From assembly GCF_036010325.1 (NCBI RefSeq), contig NZ_CP108549.1, positions 7,564,001 through 7,628,000 on the forward strand: a stretch of DNA of 64,000 nucleotides. The letters run 5' to 3'. Below the pieces are notes generated by a model that was not told the origin of the DNA, made no database searches, and was given only the letters and a program-made list of their open reading frames with translations. Origin of the DNA: Streptomyces sp. NBC_01210. GTDB taxonomy: Bacteria > Actinomycetota > Actinomycetes > Streptomycetales > Streptomycetaceae. A program made the position numbers and the translations under genes. Shown one piece after another: positions 25,148-33,360 of this stretch (its first letter is position 1; every line of letters starts with the position of its first letter).

Positions 25148-25623
25148 GAGCGGTCTCCTGTGGTGCCGTCGGGAAGGGAGTCGGTGAGATAGGCGTCCAG
25201 GTCGGGACGGTCCGGGGCGAGCATGTGGCGTACCCAGGCGTCCCGTTCGTGCTGGATCGGCGGCAGCTCCCAGACACAGCCGATCCAGGATCTGTCGAGC
25301 CTGACGAAATGCGTCGGATCGCTGTCCGGGCAGTCCAGGACCGGCTGGCCCGCTGCCGCGGCACCGAAGTGCAGGACGTTGTCCCACACCCAGCTGTACA
25401 CATTGAGGTACGCGCCGTCGTCCCCTCCCCTGTGGAGGACGACGAATGTGGCCGGCGGGGTGCCGTCCGGATCCGGCAGCAGCTCGGGAAGGATCGCGTA
25501 CGCGGCCTTCTCCACCGCGGGATCGATTCCGTCCGGGGCGCCGGTGACGTGGTAGCGCTTGATGTGACGGCCGCCGACCTCGATCGGCGGCGGCGACCAC
25601 AGCCGTTTCTCTGTGAAGGTCAT
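25144..25623 (-). CDS. Hypothetical protein, first gene of a two-gene operon
   Basis: 159 residues (MTFTEKRLWSPPPIEVGGRH...), Trp- and Asp-rich, no signal or membrane segment, similar in style to conserved Streptomyces proteins of unknown function. It faces the WYL regulator across 33 bases containing a perfect 27-bp palindrome, so it is very likely under that regulator's control. Confidence 0.75.
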   Translation of the reverse strand: MTFTEKRLWSPPPIEVGGRHIKRYHVTGAPDGIDPAVEKAAYAILPELLPDPDGTPPATFVVLHRGGDDGAYLNVYSWVWDNVLHFGAAAAGQPVLDCPDSDPTHFVRLDRSWIGCVWELPPIQHERDAWVRHMLAPDRPDLDAYLTDSLPDGTTGDRS

Positions 25624-25641
25624 GCCAGGACGCTAAGCCCG

Positions 25642-25668
25642 CTTCACTGACATCATGTGTCAGTGAAG
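25642..25668. promoter_or_regulatory. Operator of the WYL regulator overlapping its start codon
   Basis: A perfect inverted repeat with 11-bp arms (CTTCACTGACA and TGTCAGTGAAG) and a 5-bp spacer. It fills the divergent gap and covers the GTG start codons of the regulator, so bound protein would block both genes. Confidence 0.8.
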
Positions 25669-26631
25669 TCCAGCCGTCTTGTGTCGATCCTGCTGCTGCT
25701 CCAGACCCGGGGCCGGCTGACAGCCGCCCAGCTCGCGCAGGAGCTCGACGTATCGGTACGCACCGTCTACCGGGACGTCGAGGCGCTGCACGCGGCGGGT
25801 GTGCCGCTGTACGGGGACGCGGGCCACGCGGGCGGTTACCAGTTGCTCGCCGGCTACCGCACCCGGCTGACCGGGCTCTCCGCGGGGGAGGCGGAGGCGC
25901 TGTTCCTCTCCGGGATCCCCGGGCCCGCCGCCGAACTCGGGCTCGGCTCGGCCCTCGCCGCCGCCCAGCTCAAGCTGCGTGCGGCGGTCCCCGCCGAGCT
26001 GCTTGACCAGGCCGACCGGATGCGCTCGCGCTTCCACCTGGACGCCCCCGGCTGGTACGCGCCGGACGAGGAGGTTCCCTATCTGACGGCCGTCGCGGAC
26101 GCGGTGTGGCACGGCAGGGTGCTCCACATCCGCTACCGCCGATGGAGGGAGCCGACCGATGTGGACCGGCGTCTCGAGCCGTACGGACTGGTGCTCAAGG
26201 CGGGCCGCTGGTACGTCGTCGCGGGACCGGGACCACGGACGTACCGGGTCGATCAGATCTTTGAAGTCGTCTCGAAGGAGGGGGAGTCGGCGGAAGAGTT
26301 CGAGCCGCTCGAGGACTTCGACCTGGCCGCGTACTGGCAGCGCTACCAGGCGGAATTCCACGCCCGCCTCTACGGGGGCGAGGCGCTCGTCCGGCTCTCG
26401 CCGGCCGCCGCGGCCCGCCTGAAGGGACCGGCCGCCCGTGCCGTCGCCGACAGCGGCACGGTGGAACCGGACGGCTGGACCCGCGTGCTGCTCCCGATCG
26501 AGTCCACCGACCACGCGCACGGTGACTTCCTCGCCATGGGCGCGGAGATCGAGGTCCTCGGACCACCCGAACTCCGCGCCCGTATGGCCGCGACGGCCGA
26601 CGCGCTGGCGGCGACGTACGCCTCCGGCTGA
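25657..26631 (+). CDS. HTH/WYL-domain transcriptional regulator (YafY type)
   Basis: 324 residues from GTG 25657 (GTG 25663 is equally plausible). The N-terminal winged helix is SSRLVSILLLLQTRGRLTAAQLAQELDVSVRTVYRDVEALHAAGVPLYGDAG; the WYL domain includes GRVLHIRYRRW, EPYGLVLKAGRWYVVAGPGPRTYRVDQI. WYL domains sense ligands, often nucleic acids or nucleotides. It is divergent from, and probably represses, the operon at 24671-25623 as well as its own gene. Confidence 0.9.
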   Translation: MSVKSSRLVSILLLLQTRGRLTAAQLAQELDVSVRTVYRDVEALHAAGVPLYGDAGHAGGYQLLAGYRTRLTGLSAGEAEALFLSGIPGPAAELGLGSALAAAQLKLRAAVPAELLDQADRMRSRFHLDAPGWYAPDEEVPYLTAVADAVWHGRVLHIRYRRWREPTDVDRRLEPYGLVLKAGRWYVVAGPGPRTYRVDQIFEVVSKEGESAEEFEPLEDFDLAAYWQRYQAEFHARLYGGEALVRLSPAAAARLKGPAARAVADSGTVEPDGWTRVLLPIESTDHAHGDFLAMGAEIEVLGPPELRARMAATADALAATYASG

Positions 26632-26647
26632 TCCTCGGCAGACACTC

Positions 26648-26680
26648 GCCGACGCCGACGCCGATGCCGATGCCGACGCC
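26648..26680. repeat. Hexanucleotide repeat between convergent genes
   Basis: Five and a half copies of GCCGAY just after the WYL gene stop. Noncoding in both directions. Confidence 0.8.
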
Positions 26681-26742
26681 TTCGCCCGCGGTCGCGGTCG
26701 CCGGGAGCAGACCGTCATCGATCCGGACCGTCCAGCCGCTGG

Positions 26743-27579
26743 TCACGCACTCCAGGCACCCGCCCGTGCCGCGTCCCGCGCGAACGCCGCGAAGGCCTTC
26801 GGCTCGCGGCCGAGCAGCTGCCGCACATCGTTCGTCAGCGACGCGTTGTGTCCGTCGAGCAGCATCGTGAAAAGGTCCGCCAGCCACTGCGACTCCGGCT
26901 CCGGGAACCCGAACTGCTGGAGCATCTCCGCGTACTGTGCGCCGGACACCGGCACGTACCGCACCTCCAGGCCCGTGGCCCGGCCGATCTCCGCCGCCAC
27001 CTCCTCGAAGGTGACCAGCCGCGGACCCGTCACCTCGTGCACGCGCCCGGCATGGCCCTCCTCGGTGAGCACCGTGACCACCACGTCCGCCAGGTCGTCC
27101 GCGTCGATGAACGGCTCGGCCGTCTCACCCGCAGGGAAGGGGATCTCACCCGCCAGCACCCCCTCGTACATCGCGCCCTCGCTGAAGTTCTGCGCGAAGA
27201 AACTGGACCGCACCACGGTCAGCTCCACGCCGGACTCCCGCAGCGCGCCCTCGGCGACCACCGCGTCCGGCTCGCCGCGGCCCGAGAGCAGCACCAGCCG
27301 CCGCACTCCGCTCTCCGCCGCTGCCCGTCCGAAGGCCCGCATCACCCCGGGAGCGCCAGGAGCCGCCAGATCCGGGTAGTACGCGACATACGCCGCGTCC
27401 GCGCCGTCCAGCGCAGGCGCCCAGCTGGACTCGTCCTCCCAGTCGAACCGCACCTCCCCCTTGCGCGAGCCCGCCCGCACATCCACTCCGCGCGCCGCGA
27501 GCCGCTCCGCCACCCGGCGGCCCGTCTTGCCCGAGGCTGCCGTCACCAACACTGTCTCCTGCTTCAGGTTCTCTGCCAT
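26743..27579 (-). CDS. NAD(P)H-binding NmrA-like oxidoreductase
   Basis: 278 residues. An atypical SDR with Rossmann opening ETVLVTAASGKTGRRVAERLAARG, a dinucleotide-binding VRAGSRKG and FDWEDESSW, then VRRLVLLSGRGE and the substrate-side FFAQNFSEGAMYEGVLAGEIPFPAGETAEPFIDADDLADV typical of NmrA/azoreductase-like proteins. Most members are reductases or redox sensors; the substrate is unknown. Divergent from an AraC regulator with which it is probably co-regulated. Confidence 0.88.
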   Translation of the reverse strand: MAENLKQETVLVTAASGKTGRRVAERLAARGVDVRAGSRKGEVRFDWEDESSWAPALDGADAAYVAYYPDLAAPGAPGVMRAFGRAAAESGVRRLVLLSGRGEPDAVVAEGALRESGVELTVVRSSFFAQNFSEGAMYEGVLAGEIPFPAGETAEPFIDADDLADVVVTVLTEEGHAGRVHEVTGPRLVTFEEVAAEIGRATGLEVRYVPVSGAQYAEMLQQFGFPEPESQWLADLFTMLLDGHNASLTNDVRQLLGREPKAFAAFARDAARAGAWSA

Positions 27580-27660
27580 GCCTCAAGGTTCGCGGTCCCC
27601 TTTTGGACTCTCCATGCTCCAGAGGCTCAATGCCATATGCGTGCGTCTACGCTGTGAGCC

Positions 27661-28623
27661 ATGGACGCTCTTGCCGGACTTCTGGACGGACCGCGCGCCA
27701 GGGGAGCATTTCTGCTCCGCATGGTGATGGAGCCGCCATGGTCCGTACGGATCGAGGACCACGCGCCGCTCAGCCTGCTCTGCATGACCGCGGGCGAGGC
27801 CTGGATCATTCCGGACACCGGTGAACCGGTGCTGCTGCGCCCCGGCGACGTCGCGATTGCCCGCGGCCCGGATGCGTACACCACGGCGGATCAACTCACC
27901 CGCGAGCCAACGGCGTTGATCGGGCCCGGCGGCACCTGCCACACCCTGCAGGGCGAACCGCTCGCGCAGTCCATGCACTTGGGCGTACGGAGCTGGGGCA
28001 ACGACCCCGAAGGATTGGCCACCATGCTGGTCGGGACGTACCAGATGAAGGGCGAGGTCAGTGGGCGGCTGCTGGACGCGCTGCCCATGCTGCTTCATCT
28101 GCCCGCCGAGGTCTGGAACTGCCCGCTGATGCCGGTGCTCGACGACGAGATCTCCCGGGACGAGCCGGGCCAGAGCGTGGTACTCGACCGGATCCTGGAT
28201 CTGGTGCTGATCGCTGTGGTGCGCTCCTGGTTCTCACGCCCGGACGCCGAGGCTCCGGCCTGGTACCTGGCCATGGGCGACCCGGTGGTCGGCCGCGCGC
28301 TGCGGCTGCTGCAGGACGATCCCGCGCACCCCTGGACCGTCGCCTCACTGGCCGCCAAGTGCGGGGTCTCCAGGGCAGGACTGGCCCGCCGTTTCCACGA
28401 GTTGGTGGGGGAGCCGCCGATGGCGTACCTCACGGACTGGCGGCTCGCGCTCGCTGCCGATCTGCTGCGGGAGACGGACGCTACGGTGGACGCGGTGGCC
28501 AGGAAGGTCGGCTACAGCGGTTCGTTCGCACTGAGCGCGGCCTTCAAACGGGTACGCGGCGTCAGCCCGCTGGAGCACCGTACGGGAACCGTTCTGCCGG
28601 AACGGAAGCAACGCTCGCAGTGA
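27661..28623 (+). CDS. AraC-family transcriptional regulator with cupin domain
   Basis: 320 residues. The N-terminal cupin_6-like domain (AFLLRMVMEPPWSVRIEDHAPLSLLCMTAGEAWII...VLLRPGDVAIARGPDAY) is followed by the double HTH (PWTVASLAAKCGVSRAGLARRFHELVGEPPMAYLTDWRL and VDAVARKVGYSGSFALSAAFKRVRGVSP). It starts 81 bases from the divergent NmrA-like gene, a common arrangement in which the AraC protein controls the reductase. Confidence 0.9.
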   Translation: MDALAGLLDGPRARGAFLLRMVMEPPWSVRIEDHAPLSLLCMTAGEAWIIPDTGEPVLLRPGDVAIARGPDAYTTADQLTREPTALIGPGGTCHTLQGEPLAQSMHLGVRSWGNDPEGLATMLVGTYQMKGEVSGRLLDALPMLLHLPAEVWNCPLMPVLDDEISRDEPGQSVVLDRILDLVLIAVVRSWFSRPDAEAPAWYLAMGDPVVGRALRLLQDDPAHPWTVASLAAKCGVSRAGLARRFHELVGEPPMAYLTDWRLALAADLLRETDATVDAVARKVGYSGSFALSAAFKRVRGVSPLEHRTGTVLPERKQRSQ

Positions 28624-28774
28624 CGGCACCGGCCGCGCGATATCGGCATCGGCCGACCGCGCCTGGAGAGAACCCGGACGACCCGCAGGGGCGGCGGCAC
28701 TGCCCACGCGTACTGCTCACGGCGCGCACGGTGCACACCGCTCGCCGGGGCTGAATCAGCGGCAGGATGGCCTC

Positions 28775-29170
28775 ATGGCCAAGCAGACCAAGCAGACCAA
28801 GCAGAGCAGGCAGACCGTGCAGTCCAGCCAGTCCACGAGGTCCACATCAACGCTGTCCCTCTGGTCGAAGGACTCCGTGCTGTCGATCGGCTCGGTGGGG
28901 TCAGTGCTCTCCATCGGGTCCGTCGGGTCGGTACTTTCGGTCGGCTCGGTCGGCAGCACCCTGTCGGTCGGCTCGATCGGGTCCGCCCAGTCGCTGCTCT
29001 CGGCGGGTTCGTGGCTGAGCACGGGGTCGCTGCTGTCCGCGCAGTCGAAGTCGTCCGTGCTCTCCTGGCGCTCCTCCGGCGGCTTCCTGGCCGCGGGCGC
29101 GATCGGCGCGGGCGGGGTCGGATTGGCCGCGTGCGCCGTCGGGGCGGCCGTGCTGCTGCTCAGGAAATGA
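28775..29170 (+). CDS. Ser-Gly repeat protein with C-terminal membrane anchor
   Basis: 131 residues. After a Gln/Thr/Lys-rich start (MAKQTKQTKQSRQTVQSSQS), residues about 28-95 are a regular repeat of the type SVLSIGSVGSVLSIGSVGS, alternating small/polar and aliphatic residues every second position with a Gly-Ser turn, as in a beta-solenoid or stacked beta-hairpins. A Gly/Ala-rich hydrophobic helix (FLAAGAIGAGGVGLAACAVGAAVLLL) then ends in RK. There is no N-terminal signal. No family function is known to me. It overlaps the convergent lectin gene by 11 bp. Confidence 0.7.
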   Translation: MAKQTKQTKQSRQTVQSSQSTRSTSTLSLWSKDSVLSIGSVGSVLSIGSVGSVLSVGSVGSTLSVGSIGSAQSLLSAGSWLSTGSLLSAQSKSSVLSWRSSGGFLAAGAIGAGGVGLAACAVGAAVLLLRK

Positions 29171-29618
29171 CACGCTCCAACTGCCACCACTGCCCCGGTG
29201 AGTCGGTGTCCTCCCACTGCTGCACATTCGCGCCGTCGTCCGTACTGCCGTCGGCGACTTCGAGCAGCAGCGCGCTGATGAAGCTGACGATGGTGACCGT
29301 GCCCGGCGCGTCCAGGTGCTGCTCGATGATCCACTCCTGGGCGCCGAAGTTGTTGGCCTTCCACTGCTGGATGTTGGCGCCGTTCTCGGTCGAGGCGTTC
29401 GCGACGTCGAGCCGTTTGCCGCTGGCCGCGTTCACGAAGTGGTAGAGCCCGCTGCCATTGGGCACCGGGTCGATCTGCCACTGCTGGGCCGGAGCCCCGG
29501 TCGCCTTGCCCTGCTGGACATTGGCGCCGCTGCCCTTGGCTCCGCCGTACACCTCGAGCAGCAGTCCGCTGCCGACATTGCGCACCAGGTAGAGACCGGG
29601 CGTCATCTTCGTAGACAT
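29160..29618 (-). CDS. Ricin-type beta-trefoil lectin domain protein
   Basis: 152 residues, made up of a single RICIN trefoil: three repeats carrying GLLLEVYGGAKGSGANVQQ, KRLDVANASTENGANIQQW and LLLEVADGSTDDGANVQQW, with Q-x-W carbohydrate-binding motifs (QQW, QEW-type) in each. No signal peptide is visible, unlike most Streptomyces ricin modules attached to hydrolases, so it may act inside the cell or be exported otherwise. Confidence 0.87.
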   Translation of the reverse strand: MSTKMTPGLYLVRNVGSGLLLEVYGGAKGSGANVQQGKATGAPAQQWQIDPVPNGSGLYHFVNAASGKRLDVANASTENGANIQQWKANNFGAQEWIIEQHLDAPGTVTIVSFISALLLEVADGSTDDGANVQQWEDTDSPGQWWQLERVIS

Positions 29619-29733
29619 GGGCCGATTGTGGACCGTCCGGTGAGCAGTGTGCTCATCGGCGTACTGCGCCGGCTGGTGCGGCGAGGGCAGCGAAGCCGCG
29701 GGCGCCCGCTCCCGGACTCCTGCCCCGCGGCAG

Positions 29734-30141
29734 TCAGTACACCGTGACGGTGAAGGGGTCCGAGACGACGCCGCCGCCGACCATCCGGAGATCGTTCCGA
29801 CCCATGAGGCCGAGGAGGACCCGCATATTGTAGGTGGACCTGTGCGTGGTGTTCATCGACGCGGGCAGGGTCACCCAGCGATCGCCCTGCCACTGCTGCA
29901 GCGTCACCTCCGTGCCCGGTGCCAGCAGTCGGGTGGCGCCGTACACGCGGAACTGCTCCCATGCTCCGACGCTGCTGACCGTGGCTCTCGCCGTCAGCGC
30001 CGGCTGTGCCATCGCCGGCTTCGTGACCGTCGTCGGCGTGGGATGTGTCGGGGCGACCACGGCCATGGCCACACCGACCGACACGGCAAGCGCGGCGGCC
30101 GTCGCGACAGCCGCAACCGATGCGAGCTTGAAACGCTCCAT
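29734..30141 (-). CDS. Secreted small protein of unknown function
   Basis: 135 residues with a signal peptide (LASVAAVATAAALAVSVGVAMA), a short Pro/Thr linker, and a beta-rich domain (WEQFRVYGATRLLAPGTEVTLQQWQGDRWVTLPASMNTT...TVTVY) resembling an Ig-like module. Its promoter holds a striking AT-rich palindrome at 30186-30204. Confidence 0.75.
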   Translation of the reverse strand: MERFKLASVAAVATAAALAVSVGVAMAVVAPTHPTPTTVTKPAMAQPALTARATVSSVGAWEQFRVYGATRLLAPGTEVTLQQWQGDRWVTLPASMNTTHRSTYNMRVLLGLMGRNDLRMVGGGVVSDPFTVTVY

Positions 30142-30185
30142 TGAGACTCTCCAGGGTGAGGGAACTTCCGAGCGCTGACCCTAGG

Positions 30186-30204
30186 CATATTTGCAGCAAA
30201 TATG
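30186..30204. promoter_or_regulatory. AT-rich operator upstream of the small secreted protein gene
   Basis: CATATTTGC-A-GCAAATATG is a perfect 9-1-9 palindrome, very AT-rich for this genome, 45-63 bases before ATG 30141. Next to it, ATGAATCGAC (30205) and ATGAATCAAC (30224) are near-identical 10-mers 19 bases apart. The rest of the 315-base gap to 30457 shows nothing else I can name. Confidence 0.6.
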
Positions 30205-30456
30205 ATGAATCGACACGCTCGGCATGAATCAACCTTGAGTCGCATTGCGTATCAAAGGCGCGAGCTGTGCAGGTCGCGCTGCTGCAGCCGGGTTGTACAC
30301 CGCGGCGGTGATCGTGTTCCTGCCTGGCAGCGGTAGTCGACTCGTACCGGTCGTACCGGCTGGATTTCGCCACCGGGCACGCGTGCCTCCGGCTGCGGGA
30401 ACAGCATCGCCGCCCGGCGTGAACCGGGCGGCGATGTGGCCGTTCATGCGCAGGAG

Positions 30457-31293
30457 TCAGGCGCCGTAGTCGAACGTCGCCGGGTCGGGGCCGAGCCGCT
30501 TGCCCTCGTCCAGCGCCGCCAACGCCGCCAGATCGTCGGCGTCCAGCTCGAAGCCGAAGACGTCGAAGTTCTCCCGGATCCGTGACGGGGTAACGGACTT
30601 GGGGATCGCGACATTGCCGATCTGCAGATGCCAGCGCAGCACCACCTGGGCCGGCGTCCTGCCGTGCTTCTGTGCGATCGCGACGACCGTCGGGACCTCG
30701 AGGAGGCCCTTGCCCTGGCCCAGCGGCGACCAGGCCTCCGTCCGGATGCCGTGCTCCGCGTGGAAGGCGCGCAACTCGGTCTGCTGCAGCTGCGGGTGGA
30801 GCTCGATCTGGTTCACGGCGGGGACGACCGAGGTTTCGCCGATGAGGCGCTCGAGGTGCTCCGCGGCGAAGTTCGAGACGCCGATGGCCTTGGCGCGACC
30901 GTCCGCGTAGATCTTCTCGAAGGCCTTGTACGTCTCCACATAGGCGCTCTTGGACGGCACCGGCCAGTGGATCAGATACAGGTCGATGTAGTCGAGGCCC
31001 ACCTTGTCCAGCGAAGTGTCGAAGGCGCGCAGCGTCGAGTCGTATCCCTGCTCGCTGTTCCACAGCTTCGTGGTGATGAAGAGGTCCTCGCGGGCGATGC
31101 CGGAGGCGGCGATTGCCCGGCCGGTGCCCTCTTCGTTCTCGTAGATCGCCGCGGTGTCGATGCTGCGGTAGCCGGCCTCCAGAGCCGTGCCGACCACCTT
31201 CGCCGCCTCGTCGTCCGGAACCTGCCAGACGCCGAAACCGAGCTGCGGCATCGCGACGCCATTGTTGAGGGGGATGGAGGGGACCTTGCTCAC
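30457..31293 (-). CDS. Aldo/keto reductase
   Basis: 278 residues from GTG 31293 (MSKVPSIPLNNGVAMPQLGF), with AAGGATC upstream; the longer frame has no similarity. The AKR pattern is complete: GYRSIDTAAIYENEEGTGRA (catalytic Asp and Tyr), EDLFITTKLW (Lys), YIDLYLIHWPVPS (His), IGVSNFAAEHLERL, and the NADPH site NVAIPKSVTPSRIRENFDVF. It reduces aldehydes or ketones with NADPH. It is divergent from the pqq operon across 272 bases. Confidence 0.92.
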   Translation of the reverse strand: MSKVPSIPLNNGVAMPQLGFGVWQVPDDEAAKVVGTALEAGYRSIDTAAIYENEEGTGRAIAASGIAREDLFITTKLWNSEQGYDSTLRAFDTSLDKVGLDYIDLYLIHWPVPSKSAYVETYKAFEKIYADGRAKAIGVSNFAAEHLERLIGETSVVPAVNQIELHPQLQQTELRAFHAEHGIRTEAWSPLGQGKGLLEVPTVVAIAQKHGRTPAQVVLRWHLQIGNVAIPKSVTPSRIRENFDVFGFELDADDLAALAALDEGKRLGPDPATFDYGA

Positions 31294-31470
31294 GAGCGGT
31301 CGATCCTTACGTCGTCGGTCGGTTCTTTCATGCCCAACGACCGTCCCCCTGGACGCATTCCCGACCTCGAAGTTGGCCTGATACAGCTCCGACCTTATCG
31401 GTCCGGACCATTGACCGCGTCTCATCAAGACGCAACTCTATGGCACATAACTGAACGCCGGACACTCATG

Positions 31471-31484
31471 TGAACGGATGTTCA
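31471..31484. promoter_or_regulatory. Inverted repeat in the pqq promoter region
   Basis: TGAAC-GGAT-GTTCA, 5-bp arms, 82-95 bases upstream of pqqA. It could be a regulator half-site pair or chance. Confidence 0.35.
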
Positions 31485-31514
31485 GTCCTGCTCAACCATG
31501 CGTTATGGAGCAAC

Positions 31515-31534
31515 CACTCCTGAATCACTCCTGA
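31515..31534. promoter_or_regulatory. Tandem 9-mers with an 11-bp period upstream of pqqA
   Basis: CACTCCTGA-AT-CACTCCTGA, two perfect copies one helical turn apart, 32 bases before pqqA. Direct repeats at 11-bp spacing are the usual binding pattern of OmpR- and SARP-type winged-helix activators. Confidence 0.5.
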
Positions 31535-31565
31535 CCCCCACATCTCAGGAAGGCAGGTACTGCAC

Positions 31566-31676
31566 ATGAAGGACACCAAGGAAACATCGGAGGAGACGGT
31601 CAACTGGCAGACTCCCGAGTTCGTGGTCGTCGAGACCGCGCTCGAAGTCACCGCCTACGCCCTCACCGACCGGTAG
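31566..31676 (+). CDS. pqqA: Coenzyme PQQ precursor peptide PqqA
   Basis: A 36-residue peptide, MKDTKETSEETVNWQTPEFV..., too short for ordinary gene finders. It carries the invariant E-x-x-x-Y pair (Glu27 and Tyr31 in EVTAY), the two side chains that PqqE links and that become the PQQ skeleton. AGGAAGG precedes the start. It is the first gene of the pqq run, followed 11 bases later by pqqB. Confidence 0.93.
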   Translation: MKDTKETSEETVNWQTPEFVVVETALEVTAYALTDR

Positions 31677-31687
31677 ATCCCGCCGCC

Positions 31688-32584
31688 ATGCTGCTGCAGG
31701 TGCTCGGCACCGCGGCGGGCGGCGGACTGCCCCAGTGGAACTGCGCGTGTCCCGGCTGCGCCGGGGCACGCGCACACCCGCACCGGCGCCGTCGTCACGC
31801 CTCACTCGCCCTGTGCGCGGACGAGGGCCGCTGGTATCTCGTCAACGCCACCCCCGACATCGGCGACCAGATCGAGGACAGCCACGTGCTGCGGCCCGGG
31901 CCAGGGCCGCGCGAATCCCCCGTGGCCGGAGTGATCCTCACCGATGCCGAACTCGACCACACGCTCGGCATCGCCCGGCTGCGCGAGGCCGACGGATTCG
32001 ACATCCTCGCCACCCGGCCGGTACGGGACGCGCTGCTCGGCCGGCTGTGTCTGGGCGAGGTACTCGCCCCGTACACCCGTATCGAATGGCGCGAGTTGAG
32101 CCGCGAAACGGAACCGCTCGTCAAGGGCGGCACCGTGGAATTGGATGCCGTACCCGTCTCGGCCAAAAAGCCGCGCTACGCCGTCGGCACCAGCACCGAA
32201 GAGCGCACATGGGTGGTCGCACTGCGGCTGCGCGAGACCACCACCGGCCGCAGCCTGCTCTACGCGCCCGCGCTCGCCCGCTGGACCGACGACTTCCAGG
32301 ACGCGGTCGAGCAGGCCGACTGCGTCATTCTCGACGGCACCTTCTGGGACGACGACGAGCCGGTGCGGGCCGGAATCTCGGCCAAGACGGCAACCGGGAT
32401 GGGGCATCTGCCGATCGCCGGGCCGAACGGCACCGCACGGCGGCTCGCCGGGCTGCGCGCGCGCTGTCTCTATACGCACCTCAACAACACGAACCCCCTC
32501 GTGGACCCGGACGCCCCGCAGCACGCGCTGCTCGGCGAATGGGGACTCGAGGTTGCCGCCGACCGGATGGTGATCGAGCTGTGA
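31688..32584 (+). CDS. pqqB: PQQ biosynthesis protein PqqB
   Basis: 298 residues of the metallo-beta-lactamase fold: VLGTAAGGGLPQWNCACPGC (PqqB signature with Cys zinc ligands), LVNATPDIGDQI, LTDAELDHTLGI (metal Asp/His) and DCVILDGTFWDDDE, ending MGHLPIAGPNG and YTHLNNTNPL. It hydroxylates or otherwise processes the cross-linked intermediate before PqqC. Its stop overlaps the pqqC start (GTGA). Confidence 0.94.
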   Translation: MLLQVLGTAAGGGLPQWNCACPGCAGARAHPHRRRRHASLALCADEGRWYLVNATPDIGDQIEDSHVLRPGPGPRESPVAGVILTDAELDHTLGIARLREADGFDILATRPVRDALLGRLCLGEVLAPYTRIEWRELSRETEPLVKGGTVELDAVPVSAKKPRYAVGTSTEERTWVVALRLRETTTGRSLLYAPALARWTDDFQDAVEQADCVILDGTFWDDDEPVRAGISAKTATGMGHLPIAGPNGTARRLAGLRARCLYTHLNNTNPLVDPDAPQHALLGEWGLEVAADRMVIEL

Positions 32585-33360
32585 GCACATTCGCTCTGCC
32601 CGCGACGGAAGCAAAGGGATCGACGGGCGCAACGGGCGCAACGGGAGCAGCGGGAGCAGCGGAGGCCGGTGAGCCGTGGAGCCCGGAGGACTTCACGGTG
32701 CGGCTGCGTGCCGTACCCGCCGAGCGCTACCACGACCGCCACCCGTTCAACGTACGCATGCACGAAGGCGCCCTCACCCCCGACGAGCTGCGGCGCTGGA
32801 TCCTCAACCGCTTCCACTACCAGCGCCACATCCCCGTCAAGGACGCCCTGATCCTCGCCAAGTTCGACGACTCCGCGCTGCGGCGCTCCTGGCTGCGCCG
32901 GATCCAGGACCACGACGGGGCGGTGGAGGGTGAGGGCGGCATCGAGCGCTGGCTGCGGCTCGGCGAGGCCGCCGGGATCGACCGGGCGCGGCTACGGTCG
33001 GGCGCGGAAGTACTTCCGGGCGTACGGCTCGCGGTCGACGGATACGTCAACTTCTGCCGGCTGCGCTCGCCGCTCGAAGCCGTCGCCGCCTCGCTGACCG
33101 AACTTGCCGCGCCCGGCATCATGAGCACGCGCATCGCGGCCTTCGAACGCCACTACCCGTGGATCGAGGCCGACGGGCTGATCTACTTCCGCAACCGCAT
33201 CGGGCAGGGCAGCCGCGACAGTGCGGAAGCACTCGAGCTCGTCCTCGAGTGGGCCGTGACCCGGCACGAGCAGGAGGCGGCCGTGGCGGCGCTCTCCTTC
33301 AAGTGCGAGGTCCTCTGGTCGTTGCTGGACGCCGTGGACCACGCGGGGGAGCGGGCATGA
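32581..33360 (+). CDS. pqqC: Pyrroloquinoline-quinone synthase PqqC
   Basis: 259 residues from GTG 32581. After a 35-residue low-complexity Gly/Ala/Thr leader (TEAKGSTGATGATGAAGAAE) the heme-oxygenase-like PqqC fold follows: YHDRHPFNVRMHEGALTPDELRRWILNRFHYQRHIPVKDALI, IQDHDG, FERHYPWIEADGLIYFRNR. It closes the ring and carries out the final oxidation to PQQ without a metal. Overlaps pqqD by ATGA. Confidence 0.94.
   Translation: MSTFALPATEAKGSTGATGATGAAGAAEAGEPWSPEDFTVRLRAVPAERYHDRHPFNVRMHEGALTPDELRRWILNRFHYQRHIPVKDALILAKFDDSALRRSWLRRIQDHDGAVEGEGGIERWLRLGEAAGIDRARLRSGAEVLPGVRLAVDGYVNFCRLRSPLEAVAASLTELAAPGIMSTRIAAFERHYPWIEADGLIYFRNRIGQGSRDSAEALELVLEWAVTRHEQEAAVAALSFKCEVLWSLLDAVDHAGERA

Noticed and set aside
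28756..29481. A minus-strand Asp/Thr/Pro repeat protein opposite the Ser-Gly repeat gene
   Set aside because: It would have to overlap most of the ricin lectin gene as well as the repeat gene; the plus-strand product ends in a sensible membrane anchor and fits better.
31735..32580. A longer pqqC starting far upstream in the pqqB region
   Set aside because: The frame is open because of GC bias; it overlaps the well-supported pqqB, and PqqC similarity begins after the GTG at 32581.
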